A stretch of 64,000 bases of DNA from NCBI GenBank assembly GCA_024637035.1, contig JAGXFW010000022.1, positions 1 to 64,000 on the forward strand, given 5' to 3'. A program made the position numbers and the translations under genes. Origin of the DNA: Actinomycetes bacterium (GTDB lineage: Bacteria; Actinomycetota; Thermoleophilia; RBG-16-64-13). This document shows, piece by piece, positions 44,547 through 52,801 of this stretch (within the stretch, counting starts at the first letter, position 1; every line of letters starts with the position of its first letter). Below the pieces are notes generated by a model. It saw nothing but the letters and a program-made list of their open reading frames with translations. It made no database searches and was not told the origin of the DNA.

Positions 44547-45437
44547 ATGGCAGCCCCGGGAGCGGCGGGTTCGGGCGCGGCCGACACCCGCATGGAGGCC
44601 GACGCCATGGCCGATCCGCACGCGGCCGCCGGACGCGCGGGCACCGATCGGAGATCCCGCGGCGCCCGGCGCACCGGCGGAGACTGGCGCATCGTGCTTC
44701 CAGTACTGAACGAGGCGGCGGCGCTGCCCGCCCTGCTGCGCGAGCTGGCTGCGACCCCCGATCTGCTTCGGCGGGCCGTGTTCGTGGACAACGGTTCTTC
44801 CGACGGCAGCGCCGCTCTGATCACCGCCGCGGGCGGCACCGTGGTCTTCGAGGCCAAGCGTGGCTATGGTCTTGCCTGCCTCGCTGGTGTGGCCGCCGCC
44901 GCGGCACAGATGGAAGCGGAGGCGGATCGCGGAGGCGAGACCGAGGAGGGCCTTGGCGGCGTGCGCGCGATCGTGTTCATGGAGGCCGACGGCAGTGACG
45001 ATCCCTGGGATCTGCCCCGTTTGGTCGGCCCCGTGCTTTCCGGGGACGTCGACCTGCTCGTGGGCTCTCGGCGGCGTGCGGTTGCGGGAGCCGCTCGCAT
45101 GGCGGCGCATCAGCGCCTAGGCAATGTAGCGGCTGTCGCCGGCATGCGCCTGCTGTTCGGGATCGATCTTCCGGACAACGGTCCCTTTCGGGCGGTGCGC
45201 GCCGACCTGCTTGAAGAGTTGCAGATGGAGCCGCGCGGCTACGCGTGGACTACCGAGATGGTGGTGAAGGCGAGCCTGCGAGGCGCCCGCATCTCCTGGA
45301 TCGACACGTCGTTCCGCCCCCGGGCGGGCGACTCGAAGATCTCGGGCACCGTCCGCGGCACCGTCGGCGCGTTCAATGGCATCTTCGGCACCCTTCTGCG
45401 GCTGAGGCTCCGCCCGCCGCCGAACTCCGCGAACTGA
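44547..45437 (+). CDS. Family-2 glycosyltransferase (dolichyl-phosphate-mannose synthase-like)
   Basis: 296 aa from this ATG; alternatives at 44593 and 44605 are possible because the first 50 residues are low-complexity. Catalytic domain: WRIVLPVLNEAAALPALLRELA, VFVDNGSSDGSAAL, AIVFMEADGSDDPWDLPRL (metal-binding acidic cluster), VDLLVGSRR, and the end RPRAGDSKISGTVRGTVGAFNGIFGTLLRL. No C-terminal membrane helix. It would make a polyprenyl-phosphate sugar for the GT87 neighbour or add a sugar directly; the same context favours mannose (inference). Confidence 0.82.
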   Translation: MAAPGAAGSGAADTRMEADAMADPHAAAGRAGTDRRSRGARRTGGDWRIVLPVLNEAAALPALLRELAATPDLLRRAVFVDNGSSDGSAALITAAGGTVVFEAKRGYGLACLAGVAAAAAQMEAEADRGGETEEGLGGVRAIVFMEADGSDDPWDLPRLVGPVLSGDVDLLVGSRRRAVAGAARMAAHQRLGNVAAVAGMRLLFGIDLPDNGPFRAVRADLLEELQMEPRGYAWTTEMVVKASLRGARISWIDTSFRPRAGDSKISGTVRGTVGAFNGIFGTLLRLRLRPPPNSAN

Positions 45438-45539
45438 GGCGGGTCAGCTCCCCGGGTGTGATGCGCCTCGGCTCCCCGGGTCTGAGGCGGTCTTGCTGGC
45501 TCGGGGAGCGCCGTGGGTCTGGGCGGACCCGCGCCGAGC

Positions 45540-46022
45540 TCAGTACAGAGGCAGCTTCGGATGCGGCGAGCGCCGGGCCAGGATCGCGTCGGCCCCGAGG
45601 GTGCGCCCTGCCCGCGTGACGCCCACGGCGGCGAGAACGGCCATCATGATCAGGTACGTGCCGGGCCATTCGCCCGTGCCGTAGGAGGCGAGCAGGAGGT
45701 TCACCGTGAAGCCTCCCGCCACCAGGGCGGAGACCGGGGTGAGGAACCCCACGATCAGGAACACTCCCATGATCAGAAATTCTGTCACCACCTGGAAGTA
45801 GCGGAAGAGGTCGGCGTTGGGGATGACGACCGACTTCAGGAAGTCGCCATAGAAGGTGATCGAGGTGCCATCGGCCCACTCCTGGATGAAGGGTACGAAG
45901 CCGTCCGAGTAGAGTCCCTTGGATAGGTTGCTCACCCACGTGGTCAAGAAGATGAGGCCCATGAAGGCGCGCAGGAACGCCATGGCCGTATCGGATCCGC
46001 GTTCTGTCGGCGTTCCGTTCAT
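45540..46022 (-). CDS. DoxX-family membrane protein
   Basis: 160 aa from ATG (GGGGAG 6 bases before). Four helices: TAMAFLRAFMGLIFLTTWV, a loop, VVTEFLIMGVFLIVGFLTPV, SALVAGGFTVNLLLASYGTG and TYLIMMAVLAAVGVTRAGRTLG. The R-x-x-x-G-x-x-F-x-x-x-x-x-x-K first helix and GFLTPVSALVAG are DoxX features (quinone-related or unknown roles, often thiosulfate or membrane redox). Convergent with the glycosyltransferase by about 100 bases. Confidence 0.8.
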   Translation of the reverse strand: MNGTPTERGSDTAMAFLRAFMGLIFLTTWVSNLSKGLYSDGFVPFIQEWADGTSITFYGDFLKSVVIPNADLFRYFQVVTEFLIMGVFLIVGFLTPVSALVAGGFTVNLLLASYGTGEWPGTYLIMMAVLAAVGVTRAGRTLGADAILARRSPHPKLPLY

Positions 46023-46181
46023 CGTCAGCTCCCCTTGTCGGATGCTCTCACCGCAGTGGCATCGGTCGGTGGATGTCTCGTGAAAGGGGGATACCCGCGC
46101 CGGATCGACTCGACACTCACTCACGGGTCCGGGGCGAAATCACCCCAGACGCTGGTAGCGGGTGCCCTGCCCTCGTATGAT

Positions 46182-46222
46182 GTGCGTGTTCAAGGCGTCA
46201 ACGGTGCGCGTTCAAGGCGTCA
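46182..46222 (+). repeat. Two 19-bp direct repeats before the Gld-like operon
   Basis: GTGCGTGTTCAAGGCGTCA (46182-46200) and GTGCGCGTTCAAGGCGTCA (46204-46222) differ by one base and start 22 bp apart. A TATGAT lies just before them. They could be activator or response-regulator half-sites. Confidence 0.5.
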
Positions 46223-46246
46223 GGGCCGAGTGCGGCCGGGGAGCGT

Positions 46247-48316
46247 GTGGCGGTGAGAGAGATGCGCCCAGCAGGGCCGGCGCCAGTCGGGTGGCGGGGT
46301 CTGCAAGCCTGGTCGGTGGCACTGATCGTTCTCGTGGTGGTTGCTTCCCTCCTCCTTTCGATGACGGGCCCGGGTTCGATGCCTCCGGCTCGGGCCGCTT
46401 CCGGCACGGCGCTCCAGGCGGTGCTGGTGCAGGTGCGCGTCTCGCCTGACGGTTCTCGGCTTTCGGGCGCGCTCGAGGTGAAGAACCCCGGTGACGCTTT
46501 TTCGGGCTGGATCGAGGTCGACGGCCTTCAGCGCACGGTGCTCGTTCCGGTAGAGGTAGTCGCGGGCTCGTCGCGCATCTCATTCACGACCTATCCCACC
46601 GACTCCCGTCCGACGCTTCGCGTGCGGCTGCTGGACTCGGCTGAGAGGCCGGTGTCCTCGTTCAGTCAGCGCACGTTCGACAGCGTATTCACGCTCGTCG
46701 TTGGTGAAGACGGGCCCGCGTTCCGCGATTCGATCGTGCAGGCTGAGCACTCCGGGGTGGAGCAGAACCTTGCGTTCCCCGATGATCTCTCAGAGCTCGA
46801 CCTCTACTCGCGCGTGGTGGTGGCCGCGCCGAGCGAGCGCGAGATGGAGCGAGCGCGGGAGGCGCTCCTCGACTGGGTGAGGCGAGGCGGCACCCTGGTG
46901 ATCGCAGGCCCATCGCCGATGCCGGTGTCTCAACGGGGCGACGGGTTGCGGGGCTCGTTCAGTCCTCTGGAGGCGGTCGCACCCGGTCAAGGAGCCCTCA
47001 CGGTGCAAGACGGGCGGAACGCTCCCTACGACGTAGGGGTCGTGTTGCCCGACGGGAGTGTTGTCGCCCCGGTGGACCTCCCGGGTGCCGACATGGTGGT
47101 CAGCGACCAGGAAGGTTCCGTGGTGGTCGCGCAGCGCCGGTGGGGCGAGGGCACCGTCGTGCTCGCCGGGATCTCTCCTGCAAGGATCGGCGGCGGGAGC
47201 GTTCCTGTCAAAGACGCAAACCTCGAAGTGATGTGGTGGTTTTGGAGCTTCGTGGGGTCTTCCGCGTACCCCGGCGGGTTCTTCAGCCCCGAATGGACCG
47301 CCCCGGCCCATCTGTTCTTGACCAGCCGCGTGCCGGGTGTGCTCCTGACTGTGGCATTCGCTGTGGTGTACGTCGCGGTCCTCGGCGTGGGAGTGTTCGC
47401 GCTGCTGCGCCGCGCCCGCCGGCTCGACACAGCTTGGTGGGTGATCCCTATCTTGGTGCTGGTGACCACCGCGGCCATCTTGGGCTCCGTACTCGTATCG
47501 CGCGGCACCGAGCAGCAGGTGTTGGCCCGCAGGGCCGTATCCACCGACTACGAGACCGGCGCGACCCGCGAGGAGATGAGCGTGGGTCTCTACTCACCTT
47601 TCGGGACTAAGTTCTCGCTCGAGGTGGACCAGTGGGGAGTGCCTGGGCAGCCTCGCACCGACGGAATAGTGCTCGCGCGCCCCTACGTGCTGAGGATGCC
47701 GCATTCCTCCGGCGACGGGTTGCGCTTTGAAGATGTCGCTGTCTCGCCCGGCTCGGGGCGCTCAGTGTCCGTGAGGTGGCCCGAGGTAGATCCCAGCGCC
47801 ACCGCGCCGGCGCCCCCGTCGCAGCCGCTTGAGGCCACCAGGACCGAGCAGGGGGACACGATCCATTGGACGGTCAGCAACCGCGGGTCCGAGACGCTCC
47901 GCCATGTCCTGGTGGTGGGTGAAGGGGTATATACGTTGCCCGATCTTCCTCCCGGGGGCTCGGTGTCGTTCGTGGTGGGCGACGGTCGCGTCACCGCCGA
48001 AGGAGTAGAGGTCGTGAACGAGCAACCTGAGCGATCGCGATCGCGAGACCAGCTCGAGTGGGAGGCCGAGAATCGGCTGCGAACTGAGTGGGATTTCGGG
48101 GGCACCTGGTCGGCGGTCGACGAGCGGGGAGCCGCTACTGAGTTGGCAGTTCCCGCGGGCCCGGGATCTGAATCGGGGGCTTCGATGCAGGGGGTCCCCG
48201 TGCAAGCGCGTCTCCTGGCTTGGGCCCAGGACCTCGACGTACGTGGTCGGGTCGCCGGTCTGCCCGAGGGTATCGCTGTTTCTGGGGTGGTCGCCTACGA
48301 GTTGATGCTGCGATGA
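46247..48316 (+). CDS. Large membrane-anchored protein of a Gld-like ABC system
   Basis: 689 aa. N-terminal membrane helix (WSVALIVLVVVASLLLSMTG) then an outer domain with ELDLYSRVVVAAPSEREMERAREALLDWVRRGGTLVIAGP, reminiscent of DUF4350/GldG-type amidotransferase-like folds. Two further helices (LLTVAFAVVYVAVLGVGVFALL, WWVIPILVLVTTAAILGSVLV) are followed by a beta-rich C-terminal part. Starts at GTG 46247 (GGGGAG close by); GTG 46253 or ATG 46262 are possible. Its stop overlaps the ATPase ATG (ATGA). Function unknown; ABC-coupled export or surface assembly is inference. Confidence 0.75.
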   Translation: MAVREMRPAGPAPVGWRGLQAWSVALIVLVVVASLLLSMTGPGSMPPARAASGTALQAVLVQVRVSPDGSRLSGALEVKNPGDAFSGWIEVDGLQRTVLVPVEVVAGSSRISFTTYPTDSRPTLRVRLLDSAERPVSSFSQRTFDSVFTLVVGEDGPAFRDSIVQAEHSGVEQNLAFPDDLSELDLYSRVVVAAPSEREMERAREALLDWVRRGGTLVIAGPSPMPVSQRGDGLRGSFSPLEAVAPGQGALTVQDGRNAPYDVGVVLPDGSVVAPVDLPGADMVVSDQEGSVVVAQRRWGEGTVVLAGISPARIGGGSVPVKDANLEVMWWFWSFVGSSAYPGGFFSPEWTAPAHLFLTSRVPGVLLTVAFAVVYVAVLGVGVFALLRRARRLDTAWWVIPILVLVTTAAILGSVLVSRGTEQQVLARRAVSTDYETGATREEMSVGLYSPFGTKFSLEVDQWGVPGQPRTDGIVLARPYVLRMPHSSGDGLRFEDVAVSPGSGRSVSVRWPEVDPSATAPAPPSQPLEATRTEQGDTIHWTVSNRGSETLRHVLVVGEGVYTLPDLPPGGSVSFVVGDGRVTAEGVEVVNEQPERSRSRDQLEWEAENRLRTEWDFGGTWSAVDERGAATELAVPAGPGSESGASMQGVPVQARLLAWAQDLDVRGRVAGLPEGIAVSGVVAYELMLR

Positions 48317-49368
48317 GCGAGATTCCGGACCGCACCCCGATGCCTTCCGCCGACCTGGCTGGTCCGGGGCCCCCGACGTCTCCCGCCGACCCGGCCGGCA
48401 CGGTCGCCCCCAACGTTCCACCGTCCTCAGCCGCCTCCGCACCGGTGCTCCAGGTGAGGGGGCTCGTGAAGCGCTACGGACGCGTCACGGCCCTTCAGGG
48501 CGCCGATCTCGACGTGGAGGCGGGCGCCATCCACGGCCTCGTCGGTACGAACGGCGCGGGGAAGACCACCCTGTTGCGCATCGTCGGCACGGTGCTCCGG
48601 GCGGACGCCGGCGCGGTCTCGGTGATGGGCGTAGACGCCTTGGCCAAGCCGAGCGCGGCGCGTCTGCTCCTCGGGTTCATGCCCGACTTCTTCGGTGTCT
48701 ACGAGGACCTCACCGTCTACGAGTACCTCGACTTCTTCGGCGCGGCCTATGGCCTCGAAGGGCCGGCGCGGGCCACCCGCATACCGGAACTCCTCGCCCA
48801 TACGCACCTGGAGGGCAAGGCGGCATCGGATGTCCAACGGCTCTCTCGGGGCATGCAGCAGCGGTTGTGCCTGGCGCGGGCCCTGATCCACCGCCCGCGG
48901 CTGCTGCTGCTCGACGAGCCGGCCAGCGGGCTCGACCCCAGGGGCCGGGCCGAACTCCGCGATATCCTCAAGGCGCTGGCCGCCGACGGGGTGGCCATAC
49001 TCATCTCTTCGCACATCCTTTCCGAGTTGGCCGACATGTGCACCGCCGTGACTATCATCGAGCAAGGGAGCGTGGTGGCCTCAGGGCCGGTCGACACGAT
49101 CGCGCCCGCGGCCCGCGTGCGCAGCCTCAGCGCCCGCCTCGCGGGGGACCCGACGCCCTGGCTCGAGTTCGTGGCCACGCGACCTGGAGTCGACGGTGTG
49201 GCCGTCTCGGCGACGGGCACTGTGGAGATCAGGTTCGCGGGCGACCTTGCGGCCCAAGCGCGCTTTGTGGCCGAGTTGGTGGAAGCCGGGGTTCCGCTGG
49301 CCGCGCTGGAGGCGCCCCGAGCCTTGGAAGAGGCCTACTTCGAATCGACGCAAGGACTGGTGACCTGA
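48313..49368 (+). CDS. ABC transporter ATP-binding protein
   Basis: 351 aa from ATG overlapping the upstream stop. The first roughly 45 residues are Pro/Ala/Ser-rich and not family-like. Then LVKRYGRVTALQGADLDVEAGAIHGLVGTNGAGKTT (Walker A with T in place of P), FMPDFFGVYEDLTVYEYL, signature LSRGMQQRLCLARALI, Walker B LLLLDEPASGLD, H-loop SSHIL. C-terminal extension of ABC-2 exporter type. The stop overlaps the next ATG (TGATG), so the three genes are translationally linked. Confidence 0.92.
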   Translation: MSEIPDRTPMPSADLAGPGPPTSPADPAGTVAPNVPPSSAASAPVLQVRGLVKRYGRVTALQGADLDVEAGAIHGLVGTNGAGKTTLLRIVGTVLRADAGAVSVMGVDALAKPSAARLLLGFMPDFFGVYEDLTVYEYLDFFGAAYGLEGPARATRIPELLAHTHLEGKAASDVQRLSRGMQQRLCLARALIHRPRLLLLDEPASGLDPRGRAELRDILKALAADGVAILISSHILSELADMCTAVTIIEQGSVVASGPVDTIAPAARVRSLSARLAGDPTPWLEFVATRPGVDGVAVSATGTVEIRFAGDLAAQARFVAELVEAGVPLAALEAPRALEEAYFESTQGLVT

Positions 49369-50264
49369 TGAGCGATCCGGTGGGGCGGCGGGAAGTGGGT
49401 CGAGAGATGTCGAACCCCTTCCGCGGGTTCGCACCGCTCTTTCTCAGAGAACTGAAGGGTCAGATGCGGGGGCGTCGCGCCCCGGTGACCTTCACCGTCT
49501 ACCTGGCGCTCATGGTAGTCGTGCTGGCCGGCGTGCTGCTGGTGGCCGATTCCTCCGGGGCGAAAGGTGACCCGACGGTGGGTCAGGTGCTGTTCATCGC
49601 GATGGCGTTCACCCAGACCGCCCTGATCCTGCTTCTCGGCCCCGTGTTCGCCGCCGGTGCCATCGCAGGCGAACGCGAGCGGCAGACGTTCGAGACATTG
49701 GTGTCCACGCGCATGACCTCGGGGGGGATCGTCTTTGGGAAGGTCGCCGGTGCGGTCGGGTTCCTGGTTGTGCTGACCGCTTCGTCTCTTCCGCTGATGG
49801 CCTTGGCGTACGTGTTCGGAGGGGTGGGTCCGAGCACCATATTCGCCGTCTACGGCTGGGATCTTCTGCTCATGATCTGGGTGGTGTCGCTGGCCGTGGC
49901 CGCGTCGTCTCTCGTGGGACGCACCTTGTGGGCGGCGGTGATCACCTACGTGCTCGTGTTCCTGGCCGTGTTCATGACGGGGTTCCTCGAGGTTGTGCAG
50001 ATGTCACTGCGCAGTGCTGCGTTGGACGGTGCAGCCCAGAACAGCGCGCCCTCGGTCTTCTTCCTCTACGCGAACCCCTTCTCCGGCTTGTGGGAACTCG
50101 CCCTTCCGGGGGCGCGCGAAGAGCTCGGTCTCGAGACTGCGCTCAGGTCGTTCACGGCATACGGAGGGGCGTGGCACGCCGCGGTCAGCGCCGGGGCGTT
50201 GGGGCTCGCCGTGTGGGCGGTCTCACCGCTCCGGCGGCGTTGGGCCCGGCCGAGGCTCGCCTGA
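49368..50264 (+). CDS. ABC-2-type permease
   Basis: 298 aa, six membrane helices. N-terminal amphipathic FAPLFLRELKGQMRGRRAPVTFTVYLALMVVVLAGVLLV, a stretch GAIAGERERQTFETLVSTRMTSGGIVFGK that is the ABC-2 permease hallmark (E-R-E-x-x-T-x-E-x-L), then SSLPLMALAYVFGG and four more helices. The last helix ends with the basic PLRRRWARPR. It completes the three-gene Gld-like unit. Confidence 0.9.
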   Translation: MSDPVGRREVGREMSNPFRGFAPLFLRELKGQMRGRRAPVTFTVYLALMVVVLAGVLLVADSSGAKGDPTVGQVLFIAMAFTQTALILLLGPVFAAGAIAGERERQTFETLVSTRMTSGGIVFGKVAGAVGFLVVLTASSLPLMALAYVFGGVGPSTIFAVYGWDLLLMIWVVSLAVAASSLVGRTLWAAVITYVLVFLAVFMTGFLEVVQMSLRSAALDGAAQNSAPSVFFLYANPFSGLWELALPGAREELGLETALRSFTAYGGAWHAAVSAGALGLAVWAVSPLRRRWARPRLA

Positions 50265-50296
50265 AGCTTGGCCGAGGCGCGCCTGAACGCCGCGGG

Positions 50297-50755
50297 TCAG
50301 CGCCCCAGGTCGAGTAGCTCGTAGCCGGCGTCCTCCCAGGCGACGAAGCCTCCCTCGAGGTTGTAGATGTTGGTGTAGCCGGCCTTCACCCATTCCGCCG
50401 CCGCTATGTTGCTCATGCGGTCGCTTTGGCAGTAGACGACGATCTTCGCGTTCTTGTCGGCGGGTAGCTCGGTCACGAGTTCCGCGGCCTTCTCGAAGTC
50501 GATGAACAGGTCGGTCTGCTCAATCTCGCCTTCGTAGGGAACGTGCGTGTTCACGAACACGAAGTCCTTGTTCTCAAGCATCTCGGCGAGCTGATCGGGT
50601 GTGATGTCGGTGTAGCCCCTGGCGGAGTCAGCGGAGGGGGCGGCGGTCGTGGTGGTGGCCTCTGACGAGCAGCCAGCAAGGGCGATCGTGGCCAGAAGCG
50701 CGATGGCGATGGCGAGGGCGGCGCTCGCGCGGAGTGCCTTAGAGTGGCGTGGCAT
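50297..50755 (-). CDS. Rhodanese-domain lipoprotein
   Basis: 152 aa. Signal peptide with lipobox: LRASAALAIAIALLATIALAGC, Cys28 lipidated, followed by a Thr-rich linker (SSEATTTTAAPS). Rhodanese domain: YTDITPDQLAEMLENKDFVFVNTHVPYEGEI, active-site loop KIVVYCQSDRMSNIAA (Cys at about 111), then AGYTNIYNLEGGFVAWEDAGYEL. The reduced CQSDRMS loop is six residues as in sulfurtransferases. It would work outside the membrane; its sulfur acceptor is not known. Convergent with the ABC permease by 32 bases. Confidence 0.9.
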   Translation of the reverse strand: MPRHSKALRASAALAIAIALLATIALAGCSSEATTTTAAPSADSARGYTDITPDQLAEMLENKDFVFVNTHVPYEGEIEQTDLFIDFEKAAELVTELPADKNAKIVVYCQSDRMSNIAAAEWVKAGYTNIYNLEGGFVAWEDAGYELLDLGR

Positions 50756-50981
50756 CGGGTTCCTCCATCCAATGTGGTTCCCAGAATCATGCCCAGAGGA
50801 GATGGGCGGTAATCACCGCCCCGGTCGAACTCTGGGATTGAAGCCCGACTCCTAGCTGGGAATGAGGCGCATGGCCCAGCAAAGACGGGAAGGTCTTGGC
50901 CGATACATATCAGGAAGCCTTCGATGGGTTGATGGGTCGGGCGCCCAGCCTGGTCGGTCAGCGGAATCGGACACGATGCCC

Positions 50982-51021
50982 GGTCGGCGGTAGCCTGTGG
51001 TGGTCGGCGGTGGCCTGTGGT
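50982..51021 (+). repeat. 20-bp tandem repeat, two copies
   Basis: GGTCGGCGGTAGCCTGTGGT followed at once by the same unit with G in place of A. Lies just upstream of the small ORF at 51042. Likely a local duplication without known role. Confidence 0.6.
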
Positions 51022-51041
51022 GGCCAAGCAGAGGAGCCTCG

Positions 51042-51263
51042 ATGAAGTACTGGGACAAGAACCTGAAAGAGATCGACGCGGTCAAGGCGGACTCCGAGCG
51101 CACGTACTTCGGGCTTGACGCTACTCCGGGTGGATTCAGCACCTACATCCGGTACGCGGGCGAGTTGGTGTTCCTGGACACCACGCGAGACTACGGAGCG
51201 GCCGTCGATCGCATCATGACATACCACAACTTCCTGGCCGAGGAGGAGTGCCGCCCGGGGTAG
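51042..51263 (+). CDS. Small hypothetical protein (73 aa)
   Basis: ATG preceded by GAGGAG at 7 bases. MKYWDKNLKEIDAVKADSERTYFGLDATPGG, then YIRYAGELVFLDTTRDYGAAVDRIMTYHNFLAEEECRPG. No family recognised. Composition is balanced with aromatic and charged residues as in a real soluble protein, unlike the shadow frames nearby. Flanked by a tandem repeat upstream and a hairpin downstream. Confidence 0.6.
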   Translation: MKYWDKNLKEIDAVKADSERTYFGLDATPGGFSTYIRYAGELVFLDTTRDYGAAVDRIMTYHNFLAEEECRPG

Positions 51264-51326
51264 GGCAGCATCTCCGCGCAGGTCGCGCGGACCGAACGTG
51301 ATGCCGCGCCTGTGTCTCCCATTCGA

Positions 51327-51365
51327 CGGAGCCCACGACTCTCCCGACCAGGGTCGTGGGCTCCG
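51327..51365 (+). terminator. 13-bp hairpin after the small ORF
   Basis: CGGAGCCCACGAC pairs perfectly with GTCGTGGGCTCCG around a 13-base loop. It lies 64 bases after the 73-aa gene and 100 bases before the next gene. No T-run follows. Confidence 0.55.
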
Positions 51366-51467
51366 ACCCTTCTCGGTGCGGGTTGTAACCTCGAAGTACG
51401 CACGCTACGCTCCGTCGCAGTGGCCGCTTAGGAAGGTAGCCGCGTAGGCGAGATGGGAGGGTGTGGC

Positions 51468-51893
51468 ATGTCAGGTGGGAGCGGTCAAGCACCGCGCGTG
51501 GACCCCGATTCGTACGAATCGGTGATCCGGTTGCGCATGAGCAGTCACGATGCGCACTACGGAGGTGAGTTGGTCGACGGTGCCCGCATGCTCGGCCTGT
51601 TCGGCGACGTAGCCACCGAGTTGCTGGTGGCGTTCGACGGCGACGAAGGCCTCTTCGTCGCCTACGATTCCGTCGAGTTCACCGCGCCTGTCTACGCCGG
51701 CGACTACATCGAGGCGAGAGGGCGCATCACGCGCGTCGGCACCACTTCACGGGCGATGGAGTTCGAGGCGCGCAAGGTGATCGTGCCCCGCCCCGAGCTT
51801 GCCCCCTCCGCAGCCGACCTCCTCGCCGAGCCGATCGTGGTTTGCAGGGCGCGCGGGACCTGCGTGGTGCCGGCGGCCCTGCAGAGATTCTGA
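51468..51893 (+). CDS. kal: 3-aminobutyryl-CoA ammonia-lyase-like hotdog protein
   Basis: 141 aa from ATG (GGGAGG 8 bases before; an upstream ATG at 51453 is less likely). The sequence [46 protein letters not shown], then [40 protein letters not shown], follows Kal of lysine-fermenting bacteria very closely. Kal removes ammonia from 3-aminobutyryl-CoA to give crotonyl-CoA. The enzyme is cytosolic. The other lysine-fermentation genes (kam, kdd, kce) are not in the window, so the local role is inference; a related hotdog thioesterase is the alternative. Confidence 0.75.
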   Translation: MSGGSGQAPRVDPDSYESVIRLRMSSHDAHYGGELVDGARMLGLFGDVATELLVAFDGDEGLFVAYDSVEFTAPVYAGDYIEARGRITRVGTTSRAMEFEARKVIVPRPELAPSAADLLAEPIVVCRARGTCVVPAALQRF

Positions 51894-51969
51894 AGGGAGC
51901 GGCGGCGGCCTACGACCCCCGGCGCCGGTTGCCCGGTGCAATGCGCGGCTTCCGCGGCGCCGGCCGTTC

Positions 51970-52791
51970 TCAGCGATTGCGGCGAAGCACCAGCGTCACG
52001 ACGAAGATCAGGACCACGACCATGACCATGGTCGGTCCGCTCGCCGTGTCGAGGTAGTAGCTGGCCGCCAGTCCGGCCAACGCCCCCACCGCGCCGAAGA
52101 TGATCGCCAGCCCCATGAGGCGACGAAAGTCCGGCGCGATATTGCGGGCGGCGGCTGCCGGCACGATGATGAGCGCGCTCACCAACACGATGCCCACGAT
52201 CTTCACGCTCACGGCCACCGTGAGCGCCAATAGGATCATGAAGACGTAGTCCCACACCACCACACGTGCGCCTTCGACCGATGCCAGATCACGGTTGAAC
52301 GCGATCTTCAGCAACAGCGTAGACCGCGCGAAGACGACCACGAGCACGACGGCCGCGAGGCCAAGGCTCAGAGCCACGTCGAGAGTGCTGACCGCGAGGA
52401 TGTCCCCGAAGAGATACGAGAGCAGGTCGGTGCGGTAGCCCTTCTGCAACCCGATCAGCAACACGCCGAGAGCCATAGAGCCAGAGAAGAAGACTCCTAT
52501 CACCGTGTCGGAGGTGAGTTCGGTGCGCACGGTGATGAACGTGATGCCGGCCGCCACGGCCACACTGAAGAAGATCGCGGCCAACACAGGATCGAGACCG
52601 AGCAGCACGCCCAATGCGATACCCGCCAACGCCGAGTGCGAGATCGCGTCGGAGAAGAACGACATGGAGCGCATGGTCACGAACACTCCGATCACAGCGC
52701 AGAGGATCCCCGTGGCGAGCCCGGCGACGAGGGCGCGCTGCATGAAGGGATACTGGAGGAACGGAAGGAGATCTGTGACGAAGGTGGTCAT
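51970..52791 (-). CDS. znuB: Zinc/manganese ABC transporter permease
   Basis: 273 aa, about eight membrane helices. ABC-3 family segments: YPFMQRALVAGLATGILCAVIGVFVTMRSMSFFSDAISHSALAGIALG, DTVIGVFFSGSMALGVLLIG, YLFGDILAVS and LLALTVAVSVKIVGIVLVSALIIVPAAAARNIA. Last of the four-gene fur/znu unit, 10 bases downstream of the ATPase stop. Ten basic residues at the end (VLRRNR). It would move Zn2+ (or Mn2+) in from the binding protein. Confidence 0.93.
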   Translation of the reverse strand: MTTFVTDLLPFLQYPFMQRALVAGLATGILCAVIGVFVTMRSMSFFSDAISHSALAGIALGVLLGLDPVLAAIFFSVAVAAGITFITVRTELTSDTVIGVFFSGSMALGVLLIGLQKGYRTDLLSYLFGDILAVSTLDVALSLGLAAVVLVVVFARSTLLLKIAFNRDLASVEGARVVVWDYVFMILLALTVAVSVKIVGIVLVSALIIVPAAAARNIAPDFRRLMGLAIIFGAVGALAGLAASYYLDTASGPTMVMVVVLIFVVTLVLRRNR

Positions 52792-52801
52792 CGCGGGGCC
52801 T

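Noticed and set aside
41819-44857. A 1,012-codon open frame on the minus strand
   Set aside because: It runs antisense through the glycosyltransferase gene and into the next gene and has arginine/glycine/proline-biased, motif-free sequence. The genes on the real strands carry clear catalytic motifs.
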